From positions 1 through 16,340 of the forward strand of contig UROD01000012.1 of NCBI GenBank assembly GCA_900549365.1: a DNA stretch of 16,340 nt, written 5' to 3'. Of the stretch, positions 6,538 to 14,282 are shown one piece after another (position 1 is the first letter of the stretch; the number at the start of each line of letters is the position of its first letter). Origin of the DNA: an uncultured Rickettsiales bacterium. Lineage in GTDB: Bacteria; Pseudomonadota; Alphaproteobacteria; Rs-D84. A program made the position numbers and the translations under genes. Under the pieces are notes generated by a model. It was given only the letters and a program-made list of their open reading frames with translations, had not been told where the DNA came from and made no database searches.

Positions 6538-9500
6538 TTAGTCAATTTTCTTTGGTGTCATCGCCAGACCCAAACCACGCAATTCGCGAACGAATACGTT
6601 GAATGCTTCTGGTGTGCCGGTTTGGATATCATTGCTGCCGGATATGATGGCTTCGTACATCTTGTTACGGCCGACGATATCGTCCGACTTGACAGTCAGC
6701 ATTTCGCGCAGCAAGTGCGCAGCACCATGTGCTTCCAATGCCCACACTTCCATTTCACCTAAACGCTGGCCACCCATGTGCGCCTTACCTGACAATGGCT
6801 GTTGTGTTACCAACGAGTAATTGCCAATTGAACGCGCGTGAATCTTTTCATCAACAAAGTGATGCAGTTTCATCATGTACATAACACCAACGGTAACTGG
6901 ACGTGCGAATTTTTCGCCTGTCATACCATCGTACATTGTGAACTGACCAGATTCTGGCAGTTTTGCCAATTTCAGCATACTGCGAATGTCTTCGGGCGTT
7001 GCACCGTCAAATGTTGGGGTTGCCATTGGCACACCGTCGCGCAACAGGGCTGCTTCGGCGCGGACATCTGTGTCCGTCATCTTTTCCAACTTTTCAGCGG
7101 TTTCTTTGCCATAAACCTTGCCCATGATGGTACGCAGGTCATCGGTCACAGCACGCTTTGCCTTGACTTCTTCCAAGACATCGCCAATCTGCTGGCCCAA
7201 TGTGCGGCCCGCCATCCCAAGGTGGGTTTCCAAAATCTGACCGATGTTCATACGTGATGGCACACCCAGCGGGTTCAAAACGATATCAACTGGTGTACCG
7301 TCTTCCATGTATGGCATATCTTCGATTGGAACAACCTTGGATACAATACCCTTGTTCCCGTGACGACCGGCCATTTTATCACCCGGCTGCAATTTCATCT
7401 TGTGCGCAATGTATACCTTGACTTCTTTCAAGACACCAGCGTTCAGAGAATTGCTTTCTGTGGTTTTTGCAACTTCGGCATCGGCTTTTTCATTCAACGC
7501 TTTCAGTTTTGCAATATGCTGTTCACGCAATTCATCAATCTTGGCCTGTGCTTCTTTGTTATGTACGACCAATTTCTTGATGTCAGCAGGTCTGATACCT
7601 TCAAACACTTCTGCGGTCAATTTCTTGCCAACGAATGGTTTCAAACTGCCCGTGCCTGAATCAATTGTTTCACCTTCGGCGATTTGGAAAATCTGGTCTG
7701 CAAAGCCCTTTTCAATGATAGATGTTTCTTCATCGCGGTCTTTGTTGATTTTCTCAATCTTTTGCAATTCAATCATCTGGGTACGTTCGTCTTTCTTTAC
7801 CCCATGACGGGTCAAGACGTTCACACCGATAACTGTACCTTCTTCGTTCGGGCCAACGCGCAGCGATGTATCCTTGACGTTCAATGCCTTTTCACCAAAG
7901 ATGTTGCGCAACAACGCTTCTTCGGGGGTCAGCAACGTTTCAGATTTTGGCGAAACACGACCGACCAAGATGTCGCCCTGTTTCACGCGTGCACCGACAT
8001 AAATGATACCGGATTCGTCCAGATTTTTCAGTGCTTCTTCGCTGACGTTTGGAATGTCGCGTGTGAAACTTTCTGGGCCCAACTGGGTATCACGAACCTT
8101 GAATTCTTTTTCAACGATTTTAACCGATGTAAAGATATCTTCGCGGGAAATACGTTCAGATATCACAATCGCATCTTCGTAGTTATAACCACGCCATGGC
8201 ACGAATGCGACCAGAACGTTGCGGCCCAGTGCCAATTCACCATAGTTCATAGATGAACCGTCGGCAATGATGTCACCCGCAGAAATGCGGTCACCAACCT
8301 TGACCAATGGTTTCTGGTGAATCAATGTTTCACTGTTGCTGCGTTCAAATTTTTCCAGATTGTAAATATCAACACCTGTTACAACATTGCGGCTGTTCAT
8401 GCACTTTACCACGATACGGTTTGCATCAACAGATTCAACGATACCGCTGTGCTTTGCAACCTTGCCTGTACGGGAATCGCGTGCCACTTCGCGTTCAATA
8501 CCAGTACCCACCAATGGGGCCTGAACGCGCAACAATGGAACGGCCTGACGCTGCATGTTTGAACCCATCAACGCACGGTTCGCGTCGTCGTTTTCAACGA
8601 ACGGAATCAAACCAGTCGCGATGGATACCACCTGACGTGGGGCAACGTCGATTAAATCGATTTCTGCTTTTGGCACCATTGTAAATTCGCCATCAACACG
8701 CGCAGTCACTGTGTCTTCGGCCAATGTACCGTTCTTGGTTGTTGGGGTATTACCCTGTGCAATCTTGTGTCCCAGTTCTTCGTCCGCAGTCAGATATACA
8801 ATCTTGTCTGTAACGCGACCATTTTCAACAACATAATATGGTGTTTCGATAAATCCATATGGATTGACACGTGCATATGTTGCCAAGTGGTTAATCAGAC
8901 CAATATTCGCACCTTCGGGGGTGTGAATTGGGCACAGACGGCCATAGTGTGTTGGGTGAACGTCGCGGACGTCGATACCGGCGCGGTCACGGTTCAAACC
9001 GCCAGGACCCAACGCGGAAATACGACGTTTGTGTTCCAATTCAGACAATGGATTGTACGCATCCATAAATTGGGACAGTTGAGACGTACCCAAAAATTCA
9101 GATACCAACGACATCAATGGCTTAACATTGATAACGTCCTGTGGTTGCATATTCGCGATGTTTGGCGATGACAAACTTTCGCGAACCAGACGTTCAATAC
9201 GAACCATACCAGTACGGAAATTCTGTTCCAACAATTCGCCAACCGCGCGTACGCGACGATTAGACAGGTTATCAATATCATCAACTGTATCTTTGTGGTC
9301 AATGATGTTTGTCAGTGTTTTCAAAACCGCCAAGAAATCGGACTTGGTCAACAGGCGTTCATCTTCTGGTTTTTTGCCAGAATCAATTTTCAAACGCTTG
9401 TTCATCTTGAAACGACCAACCGCAGACAAATCATAGAATGCCGCGTCAAAGCCCTGACGCAGGAACAAGTTGATTGCCGCTTCCAGTGTTGGACGTTCGC

Positions 9501-10674
9501 CCGGACGGATGATGTTATAGATTTCAATCAACGCTTCTTCGCGATTGGTTGTCTTGTCTGCAACCAATGTATTGCGCATGTGCGATGTGATTGTTGTGTT
9601 GTCAATTGCAATCAGCGAGATTTCCTGAACCCCCATCTTGTCCAAATCAGACAAAACTTCGTCTGTGATTTCAGTACCCGCCTGAAATACGACTTCGTCG
9701 CCAGACATAATTGGGTCAAACAGATATTCGCCAATCAAAGATTCTGGCAAAATACCAAATTCTTTGGACGTAGATGTGATTTTCGCCATACGCTTTGCGT
9801 TCAGACGATCGCCCTTGGACGCCAATACCTTTTTGTCCTTTGGATTGATTAAATCGTAATTCAAACGATATTTGTCCAAACCTGCGAATGCATCAACGTT
9901 GCCTGCCCACATTTTGCCATCAAATTTCAATGGAATGCGATTATAGAACGCAGACAGGATTTCAGTATCACTCATACCACGGATTGTCGCCTTGCGTGGG
10001 TCAGCGGCGAATTTCTTTTCGTCTTCGGCGGCTGGCAAACAACGCAACAGAACAGTTGCAGGAACTTTGCGGCGGCGGTCTATACGAACATAGATGACAC
10101 CCTTGGATTCTTCGAAATCAATCCAACTGCCGTGTTCTGGAATAATACGTGCGGTGTATGTGATTGGGTTGCCTGCAATCTTGGCCTCTTTGGTTGTTGC
10201 GAAAACAACACCTTGGGCACGATGCATTTGGGAAACGATGACACGTTCCACACCAGACGCGATAAAACTACCACGTTCGGTCATCAACGGCACTTCGCCC
10301 ATAAATATTTCTTGTTCTTTGATATCGCGCAACGTTTTTTTACCGTCTTCGGCGATGTCCCACAAAATCAATCTCAGCTTCAATTTCAGCTTGCTGGAAT
10401 ATGTCATATTGCGCAGCATGCATTCTTTGACATTATAAACCGGTTTGTCCAGTGTGTATTCAACAAATTCCAAATCAGCAATGCCGGCATAGTCCTTGAT
10501 AGGGAACATAGACGAAAAAACGTTTTGCAGTCCCATGTTTTTACGATTTTGTGGATCTACATCGGCCTGCAAGAAATCTTTGTAAGAATTATATTGAATT
10601 TCAACCAGATCAGGAAGCGGAGTTTGCAAAAAACTTTTTCCAAAAGATTTTCTAAATTTCTGGATAACTGCCAT
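6538..10674 (-). CDS. rpoB: RNA polymerase subunit beta
   Basis: Beta is the second large subunit of RNA polymerase and forms one side of the active-site cleft and the rifamycin pocket. The 1378-residue length fits alphaproteobacteria. Landmarks include QLSQFMD ending at Asp538 (E. coli Asp516), HKRRISALGPGGL, the TPEG loop near residue 585, and KMAGRHGNKG near residue 1100, which supplies active-site lysines. The frame opens 16 codons earlier, but the chosen ATG has AAGGAT eight bases upstream and gives the canonical start MAVIQKFRKSFGK. It sits between rplL and rpoC in the classic arrangement. Some pocket positions deviate: Ala-Tyr where E. coli has Gln-Asn after FMD, and His584 where E. 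coli has Glu562. The direct rifamycin-contact residues that could be compared in the main cluster are kept. Confidence 0.98.
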   Translation of the reverse strand: MAVIQKFRKSFGKSFLQTPLPDLVEIQYNSYKDFLQADVDPQNRKNMGLQNVFSSMFPIKDYAGIADLEFVEYTLDKPVYNVKECMLRNMTYSSKLKLKLRLILWDIAEDGKKTLRDIKEQEIFMGEVPLMTERGSFIASGVERVIVSQMHRAQGVVFATTKEAKIAGNPITYTARIIPEHGSWIDFEESKGVIYVRIDRRRKVPATVLLRCLPAAEDEKKFAADPRKATIRGMSDTEILSAFYNRIPLKFDGKMWAGNVDAFAGLDKYRLNYDLINPKDKKVLASKGDRLNAKRMAKITSTSKEFGILPESLIGEYLFDPIMSGDEVVFQAGTEITDEVLSDLDKMGVQEISLIAIDNTTITSHMRNTLVADKTTNREEALIEIYNIIRPGERPTLEAAINLFLRQGFDAAFYDLSAVGRFKMNKRLKIDSGKKPEDERLLTKSDFLAVLKTLTNIIDHKDTVDDIDNLSNRRVRAVGELLEQNFRTGMVRIERLVRESLSSPNIANMQPQDVINVKPLMSLVSEFLGTSQLSQFMDAYNPLSELEHKRRISALGPGGLNRDRAGIDVRDVHPTHYGRLCPIHTPEGANIGLINHLATYARVNPYGFIETPYYVVENGRVTDKIVYLTADEELGHKIAQGNTPTTKNGTLAEDTVTARVDGEFTMVPKAEIDLIDVAPRQVVSIATGLIPFVENDDANRALMGSNMQRQAVPLLRVQAPLVGTGIEREVARDSRTGKVAKHSGIVESVDANRIVVKCMNSRNVVTGVDIYNLEKFERSNSETLIHQKPLVKVGDRISAGDIIADGSSMNYGELALGRNVLVAFVPWRGYNYEDAIVISERISREDIFTSVKIVEKEFKVRDTQLGPESFTRDIPNVSEEALKNLDESGIIYVGARVKQGDILVGRVSPKSETLLTPEEALLRNIFGEKALNVKDTSLRVGPNEEGTVIGVNVLTRHGVKKDERTQMIELQKIEKINKDRDEETSIIEKGFADQIFQIAEGETIDSGTGSLKPFVGKKLTAEVFEGIRPADIKKLVVHNKEAQAKIDELREQHIAKLKALNEKADAEVAKTTESNSLNAGVLKEVKVYIAHKMKLQPGDKMAGRHGNKGIVSKVVPIEDMPYMEDGTPVDIVLNPLGVPSRMNIGQILETHLGMAGRTLGQQIGDVLEEVKAKRAVTDDLRTIMGKVYGKETAEKLEKMTDTDVRAEAALLRDGVPMATPTFDGATPEDIRSMLKLAKLPESGQFTMYDGMTGEKFARPVTVGVMYMMKLHHFVDEKIHARSIGNYSLVTQQPLSGKAHMGGQRLGEMEVWALEAHGAAHLLREMLTVKSDDIVGRNKMYEAIISGSNDIQTGTPEAFNVFVRELRGLGLAMTPKKID

Positions 10675-10837
10675 GGGTATCAATCCTTTTTTTTGTGCGT
10701 TTTGCAAACGAAAATATTTCAAACTCTTTTTTACGTCTGCGCGCCCACCGTGGAAAATCCACTGGTGGGCCCAAGACGCATGCGCGGCAAACCGCGACTT
10801 TTTATTTTTTGCCAGAATTTAATCTGGCGGTGGTGAA
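10675..10837 (-). promoter_or_regulatory. Structured rplL-rpoB spacer
   Basis: This 163-base spacer holds three stem-loops. In minus-strand order these are GCCAGA...TCTGGC (10811-10828), CGCGG...CCGCG (10783-10796), and a long stem at 10743-10770 pairing GCCCACC plus GTGGA with TCCAC plus GGTGGGC around one bulged T. None is followed by a T-tract on the minus strand. In E. coli the same spacer carries a partial attenuator and an RNase III site that lower rpoBC output relative to the ribosomal genes. A similar role here is inference from position. Confidence 0.5.
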
Positions 10838-11203
10838 TTATTTCAATTCAACCTTGGCACCGGCTGCTTCCAATGTCGCTTTCATTTTTTCAGCTTCATC
10901 TTTTGCAACGGCTTCTTTAACTGCCTTTGGTGCAGATTCAACCAAAGCTTTCGCTTCGGTCAGGCCCAAACCAGTCATTTCTTTAACTGCTTTGATAACG
11001 GCCAGTTTGTTTGCACCGATTTCTGCCAAGACGACATCAAATTCTGTCTTTTCTTCGGCGGCTGCGGCGGCTGGGCCAGCGGCTACTGCAACAGCAGCGG
11101 CGGCGGAAACGCCCCATGTTTCTTCCAACGCTTTGGACAGTTCAACTGCTTCCAAAACGGTCAATTTTGACAATTCTTCAACTAATTTTTGAATGTCTGC
11201 CAT
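10838..11203 (-). CDS. rplL: 50S ribosomal protein L7/L12
   Basis: L7/L12 forms the flexible multi-copy ribosomal stalk that recruits translation factors such as EF-Tu and EF-G. The 121-residue sequence shows the N-terminal dimerisation helices (residues 1-30, MADIQKLVEELSKLTVLEAV), an Ala-rich hinge at about 34-52, and the C-terminal factor-binding domain from about 53 (EKTEFDVVL), with GLGLTEAKALVE and a final KVELK. AGGAG precedes the ATG at good spacing. It follows rplJ by 50 bases, as expected for the stalk pair. Nothing is unusual in length or motifs. Confidence 0.98.
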   Translation of the reverse strand: MADIQKLVEELSKLTVLEAVELSKALEETWGVSAAAAVAVAAGPAAAAAEEKTEFDVVLAEIGANKLAVIKAVKEMTGLGLTEAKALVESAPKAVKEAVAKDEAEKMKATLEAAGAKVELK

Positions 11204-11253
11204 TTTTTAGCTCCTATTTAGTTTAGCTAAATCAAAATGTTGCCATTTTGATA

Positions 11254-11730
11254 TTAATTTTTCTTTCCATACTCTGCTGAAACACGTGCCAAGCGCGATG
11301 CTGGTTCGACCAAGATACGCGCGATAGTGCCACGGATTTCCAACAGGGATGGCAGTTTGGATAATTGCACAATGCCGTCTTTGTCCAAGACATCTGCGTC
11401 CATTTTACCACCAATGATGGTCAGGTTTGGATGTTCTTCGGCGAACTTTGCCAAAACCTTGGTAACCGCCAAACCGTCTGTTGCAACAGCAACCGCGGTC
11501 GGACGTTTCATCATTTCGGACACAGGTTCAAAATTGGTGTCTTTCAACGCCAATTTCATCAAACGGTTTTTAACAACTTTGAAAACGGAGACCAATGGGC
11601 GCAATTCATTACGCAGGCCTTCCAGTTCTTTCACGGTCAAGCCGTGGTTTTCAACAACGAAAACACCGTTTGCTTCTTTCAAGGACGACTGCAACGCTGA
11701 AATCAAATCTGATTTTTCTTCGCGTCTCAT
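11254..11730 (-). CDS. rplJ: 50S ribosomal protein L10
   Basis: L10 anchors the L7/L12 dimers at the stalk base and, bound to L12, represses its own mRNA in many bacteria. The 158-residue protein opens MRREEKSDLISAL, with family features ANGVFVVENHGLTVKELEGLR and VVKNRLMKLAL in the RNA-binding N-terminal domain. Its C-terminal helical tail, which binds L12 dimers, is rather short. AAGGAT lies just before the ATG. The gene is separated from rplA by a long structured leader (see 11731-11942) and directly precedes rplL. Confidence 0.97.
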   Translation of the reverse strand: MRREEKSDLISALQSSLKEANGVFVVENHGLTVKELEGLRNELRPLVSVFKVVKNRLMKLALKDTNFEPVSEMMKRPTAVAVATDGLAVTKVLAKFAEEHPNLTIIGGKMDADVLDKDGIVQLSKLPSLLEIRGTIARILVEPASRLARVSAEYGKKN

Positions 11731-11942
11731 ATTTTATCCTTTACTTCCAGATTTCGGGGTTATTGCCCCTAATCCCTGCTTTGTTAAACTTTCCACCCAG
11801 ATTTCTCTGAGATGGGGCTTGGTTCCTGCCCCAAAGAATTTTTTCTTTGTCTATGATGGAAATTAAGCTGTTTCCAACACCATCAGTCACGGACAGAAAT
11901 CTCTGTTGTTCTGGGGCGACATTTGCCGCACCAGAACATAAC
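11731..11942 (-). promoter_or_regulatory. Probable L10 autoregulatory leader before rplJ
   Basis: The 212-base rplA-rplJ spacer is much longer than the others nearby and is full of stem-loops. These are TTCTGG/CCAGAA (11909-11936), ACAGA/TCTGT (11893-11906), GATGG/CCATC (11855-11884), AAAGAA/TTCTTT (about 11833-11848), TGGGGC/GCCCCA (11813-11833) and GGGG/CCCC (11756-11769) close to the Shine-Dalgarno. L10 leaders at this position are known regulatory RNAs that bind the L10-L12 complex. The kink-turn consensus was not checked by covariance. No convincing sigma-70 promoter was seen inside, so it is more likely part of the operon mRNA than a fresh 5' end. Confidence 0.5.
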
Positions 11943-12617
11943 TTATTTTACATCAACTTTCAGACCTGGGCCTTGGGTTGTTGCAACAGATGCACCCAAG
12001 ATATACTGGCCTTTGGTAGAAGATGGTTTTACCTTTTTCAACTGGTCAATCAATGCATTCGCATTTTCAACCAACTGATCTGTGGTAAATGACATTTTAC
12101 CGATACCGGCGTGAATGATACCTTTCTTTTCTGCACGATATTCAATCTGGCCTGCTTTGGCTGTTTTAACTGCCTCTGCGACGTTGTTTGTGACCGTACC
12201 CAATTTTGGATTCGGCATCAAACCCTTTGGCCCCAAGATACGTGCAATCTTTGACATTTTTGGCATCATATCAGGCGTTGCGATAACGCGGTCGAAATTG
12301 ATTTCGCCACCGGCAACCTTTTCAATCAAATCTTCGCCACCAACGATATCAGCACCCGCTTTGGTTGCTTCGTCTGCGCTGTTTACAGTGAAAACAGCAA
12401 CGCGGACTGTTTTACCTGTGCCATTTGGCAAGGACAACATACCACGAATATTTTGGTCGGCCTTGGTAATATCAATACCCAATTTGATTGCGATTTCCAA
12501 GCTTTCGTCAAACTTTTTGGACGCATAGCCACGCAATGTTTCAATTGCATCAGACAAAGAATATACTTTTTCTGTGTCCAAGTTTGCCCATGTTTTTTGT
12601 CTTTTTGTCAGTTTCAT
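11943..12617 (-). CDS. rplA: 50S ribosomal protein L1
   Basis: L1 binds 23S rRNA at the mobile L1 stalk and helps release deacylated tRNA from the E site; in many bacteria it also represses the L11-L1 operon mRNA. The 224-residue protein has the family signature GPKGLMPNPKLGTV, the start MKLTKRQKTW with AIETLRGYASKKFDESLEIAIKLG (two fragments), and a typical end. Its Shine-Dalgarno GGAGGA lies inside the last codons of rplK, and the gap between the rplK stop and the rplA start is only three bases, so the two are translationally coupled. Confidence 0.98.
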   Translation of the reverse strand: MKLTKRQKTWANLDTEKVYSLSDAIETLRGYASKKFDESLEIAIKLGIDITKADQNIRGMLSLPNGTGKTVRVAVFTVNSADEATKAGADIVGGEDLIEKVAGGEINFDRVIATPDMMPKMSKIARILGPKGLMPNPKLGTVTNNVAEAVKTAKAGQIEYRAEKKGIIHAGIGKMSFTTDQLVENANALIDQLKKVKPSSTKGQYILGASVATTQGPGLKVDVK

Positions 12618-12620
12618 ATC

Positions 12621-13052
12621 TTATTCCTCCACCTTTACGCCCATAGAACGGCATTGACCCGCAACGATGTTCATAGCGGATTCAATGGTAGAGCAATTCA
12701 AGTCCGGCATTTTGCTTTCTGCAATCTGCTTTACCTGTTCTTTCGAGATAGTGCCGACAAAATCGCGACCTGGCTTTTTCGAACCAGATTTCAATTTCAA
12801 CGCTTTCTTGATGTAGTACGACACTGGTGGCAATTTCATAATAAATTCGAAACTGCGGTCAGTATAAACAGTGATGATGCAAGGAATCGGCATTCCCGGT
12901 TCTTTGTCAGCTGTTCTGTCGTTAAATTGTTTGCAGAATTCTGCGATATTCACACCATTAGCACCCAAAATTGGCCCAACCGGTGGCGCAGGATTAGCTT
13001 GTTTTGCAGGGACGACCAGTTTGACAATCCCTTTAAGTTCTTTTTTTGCCAT
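12621..13052 (-). CDS. rplK: 50S ribosomal protein L11
   Basis: L11 sits at the GTPase-associated centre of the large subunit, binds 23S rRNA near the thiostrepton site, and is needed for RelA activation. The 143-residue length is typical. The N-terminal domain contains NPAPPVGPILGANGVNI, the proline-rich segment that forms the thiostrepton pocket with rRNA. The C-terminal RNA-binding domain ends in AGQCRSMGVKVEE. GGAG lies before the ATG at usable spacing. It is followed within three bases by rplA and preceded by a 101-base spacer after nusG that contains a strong hairpin. Confidence 0.98.
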   Translation of the reverse strand: MAKKELKGIVKLVVPAKQANPAPPVGPILGANGVNIAEFCKQFNDRTADKEPGMPIPCIITVYTDRSFEFIMKLPPVSYYIKKALKLKSGSKKPGRDFVGTISKEQVKQIAESKMPDLNCSTIESAMNIVAGQCRSMGVKVEE

Positions 13053-13109
13053 TTGTTCACTCCATTTTTTTGGTTAGTGCGGCGGTACGATGTGGCGCAT
13101 CTCCCACCC

Positions 13110-13138
13110 GAATTTTTAGCGGTCGCCCGCAAAAATTC
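13110..13138 (-). other. Hairpin between nusG and rplK
   Basis: GAATTTTT and AAAAATTC flank GCGG, loop TCGC, CCGC, giving a 12-bp stem with one bulged A. The stem has a GC-rich tip and an AT-rich base. On the minus strand it begins 15 bases after the nusG stop. There is no separate T-tract after it in that direction. It may be an attenuator, a processing site or part of an L11 leader; the sequence does not decide. Confidence 0.6.
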
Positions 13139-13153
13139 AAAAACTGTTTTTAT

Positions 13154-13687
13154 TTAGACACGTTCGACTTCGTTAAAGTTCAATTCAACGCTGGTTTCAC
13201 GACCAAATACCAAAATCGTCGCGGTCATTTTTTGTTTCAGATTATCAACCTCGGCCACGATGCCGTTGAAACCATTGAATGGCCCATCGATAACATGCAC
13301 TTCTTGGCCAACCTCGTATTCAACATCCTCGACAGAAACTGCACCCTCTTCGACCTGTTTTTGCAGACGACGCGCTTCTTCTTCGCTGACGGCGATTGGT
13401 TTATTTTTCGCACCCAAGAACATCACAACCTGAGGCATCAATTTCACCAAGGAAAACGTTTCATTGTTCAAAACCATCTGAACAACAATATACCCTGGGA
13501 AAAATTTCTTTTCGGATTTGACACGCTTGCCGCCTTTGATTTCCGTAACCTCACGCGTTGGAACCAAAATCTCGCCAAACAGCGCGTTCAAGCGACGCTT
13601 GTCAATCTGTTCGCGCAGGCCGCGGGCAACCTTGTCTTCACAGCCAGTATGAACATTTACAACAAACCATTGCATTTTTTCTTCCAT
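13154..13687 (-). CDS. nusG: Transcription elongation/antitermination factor NusG
   Basis: NusG binds the RNA polymerase clamp, promotes processive elongation, and links polymerase to Rho or to ribosomal S10. The 177-residue protein has the NGN domain starting at MQWFVVNVHTGCEDKVARGL, including FFPGYIVVQM (about residues 62-71), and a C-terminal KOW domain at about 125-175 with VGQEVHVIDGPFNGFNG. The first ATG is preceded by AAGGGGAT at good spacing, so it is preferred to the ATG four codons later. It lies 24 bases after secE, the standard pair, and probably shares its transcript. Confidence 0.98.
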   Translation of the reverse strand: MEEKMQWFVVNVHTGCEDKVARGLREQIDKRRLNALFGEILVPTREVTEIKGGKRVKSEKKFFPGYIVVQMVLNNETFSLVKLMPQVVMFLGAKNKPIAVSEEEARRLQKQVEEGAVSVEDVEYEVGQEVHVIDGPFNGFNGIVAEVDNLKQKMTATILVFGRETSVELNFNEVERV

Positions 13688-13711
13688 GATGCATCCCCTT
13701 GCCCGTTTGTA

Positions 13712-13894
13712 TTACTTGAAAATCCAGCCAACAATAGCATTCAACGCGCCGTCAACCAAGAAAAAGAACAACGCAGCCAATGCCGAAAACGTCAGAATCA
13801 TAATAGTTGCACGAATAACAGCATCGCGTGATGGCCATACGATTTTGAACCATTCACCGCGAACAGATTTAATATAATCAATAACTTTTTTCAT
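13712..13894 (-). CDS. secE: Preprotein translocase subunit SecE
   Basis: SecE is the small essential subunit that clamps SecY in the protein-export channel of the inner membrane. The 60-residue protein has the short amphipathic helix followed by the conserved turn EWFKIVWPSRD (about residues 14-24) and a single transmembrane segment (about 29-54). This is the minimal one-helix form usual in alphaproteobacteria. The frame extends four codons to a GTG, but the ATG gives a typical MKKVIDYIK start; neither start has a strong Shine-Dalgarno. It opens the nusG-ribosomal-rpoBC block and lies downstream of tRNA-Trp, separated by an unusual repeat-bounded segment. Confidence 0.95.
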   Translation of the reverse strand: MKKVIDYIKSVRGEWFKIVWPSRDAVIRATIMILTFSALAALFFFLVDGALNAIVGWIFK

Positions 13895-13967
13895 AAATTC
13901 GCCCACTATAATTTGACCATCAAAGCCCCAAAAATTTCAGCAAAACAGCCCTGCTGCTTGCCAGAAA

Positions 13968-13989
13968 TTCTGGCAGGGGCAAAAGGAAT
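13968..13989 (-). repeat. Detached copy of the tRNA-Trp 3' end (direct repeat, distal copy)
   Basis: These 22 bases are identical to 14150-14171 and in the same orientation. On the minus strand they correspond to the last 19 bases of tRNA-Trp, including the encoded CCA, plus three bases beyond. The match stops within the T-loop. At its distal end this copy is also part of a perfect inverted repeat, GCCAGAA-A-TTCTGGC (13960-13974). Confidence 0.9.
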
Positions 13990-14149
13990 GTTCGGACTGA
14001 CGCCTCACCACTCGTACGGATTTCGCCGCACTGCGCTTGCAAAATCCAACTCGTAAGCGAACACCATTTTTACCCATTCGGGTTCGCTTCCTTTCACCAC
14101 CACTAAACCCAAATTCCTAAAAATATGGACAAGCCATATTTTGGGGAAT
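13990..14149. mobile_element. Segment between tRNA-end repeats, possible integration scar or small mobile repeat
   Basis: This stretch separates the two 22-bp copies, a repeat-to-repeat period of 182 bp. It is rich in inverted repeats: AAGCGAAC (14055-14062) with GTTCGCTT (14082-14089), GGATTT with AAATCC around 14019-14046, and a long hairpin at 14111-14151. No recognisable gene is present. On the minus strand two short open frames of about 20 and 45 codons cross it, neither with a convincing ribosome site. The layout resembles the footprint left by insertion at a tRNA 3' end; calling it mobile is inference. Confidence 0.45.
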
Positions 14150-14151
14150 TT
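14111..14151 (-). other. Long imperfect hairpin downstream of tRNA-Trp
   Basis: AAATTCC (14111-14117) pairs with GGAATTT (14145-14151), and inside it AAATATGG (14121-14128) pairs with CCATATTT (14134-14141) around the loop ACAAG. On the minus strand it starts two bases after the tRNA CCA end. Its inner stem ends in a short T-run, so partial termination or tRNA 3' processing is possible. Confidence 0.5.
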
Positions 14152-14171
14152 CTGGCAGGGGCAAAAGGAAT
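14150..14171 (-). repeat. Direct repeat, tRNA-proximal copy
   Basis: The copy that lies in the intact tRNA-Trp gene: it comprises the 3' 19 bases of the tRNA and three flanking bases, identical to 13968-13989. Recombination at tRNA 3' ends normally leaves this kind of pair, with one copy restoring the tRNA. Confidence 0.9.
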
Positions 14172-14226
14172 CGAACCCTTATCCGCGGTTTTGGAGACCG
14201 ATATTCTACCGTTGAACTATGCCCCT
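14153..14226 (-). tRNA. trpT: tRNA-Trp (anticodon CCA)
   Basis: The 74-base minus-strand sequence folds as a complete tRNA. The acceptor stem pairs AGGGGCA with TGCCCCT, the D arm is GTTC...GAAT, the anticodon loop is CTCCAAA with anticodon CCA, the T arm is AAGGG-TTCGATT-CCTTT, the discriminator is G, and CCA is encoded. The outermost anticodon-stem pair is a T/C mismatch. tRNA-Trp just upstream of secE is a common alphaproteobacterial arrangement. It is probably cotranscribed into secE-nusG. Confidence 0.96.
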
Positions 14227-14282
14227 ATTTGGTCGCAATTACACCCGACTTTTACACCACGTGAACCCCGACAGTCGACGCC

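Noticed and set aside
10675..10722. Upstream extension of rpoB by 16 codons
   Set aside because: An AAGGAT ribosome site precedes the ATG at 10674, which gives the canonical N-terminus.
13905..13910. TATAGT on the minus strand just before secE as a possible -10 box
   Set aside because: No good -35 box at proper spacing, and the resulting mRNA would start only a few bases from the ATG.
10811..13974. Shared GCCAGAATTT between the rplL-rpoB spacer hairpin (10811) and the minus strand at the tRNA-end repeat (13974)
   Set aside because: A ten-base match over AT-rich hairpins, with no further similarity around it; taken as coincidence.
13988..14115. Short minus-strand open frames of about 20 and 45 codons across the segment beside tRNA-Trp
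   Set aside because: No convincing Shine-Dalgarno, overlap with inverted repeats, and one reads through the tRNA-derived repeat; more likely a by-product of the repeat sequence.
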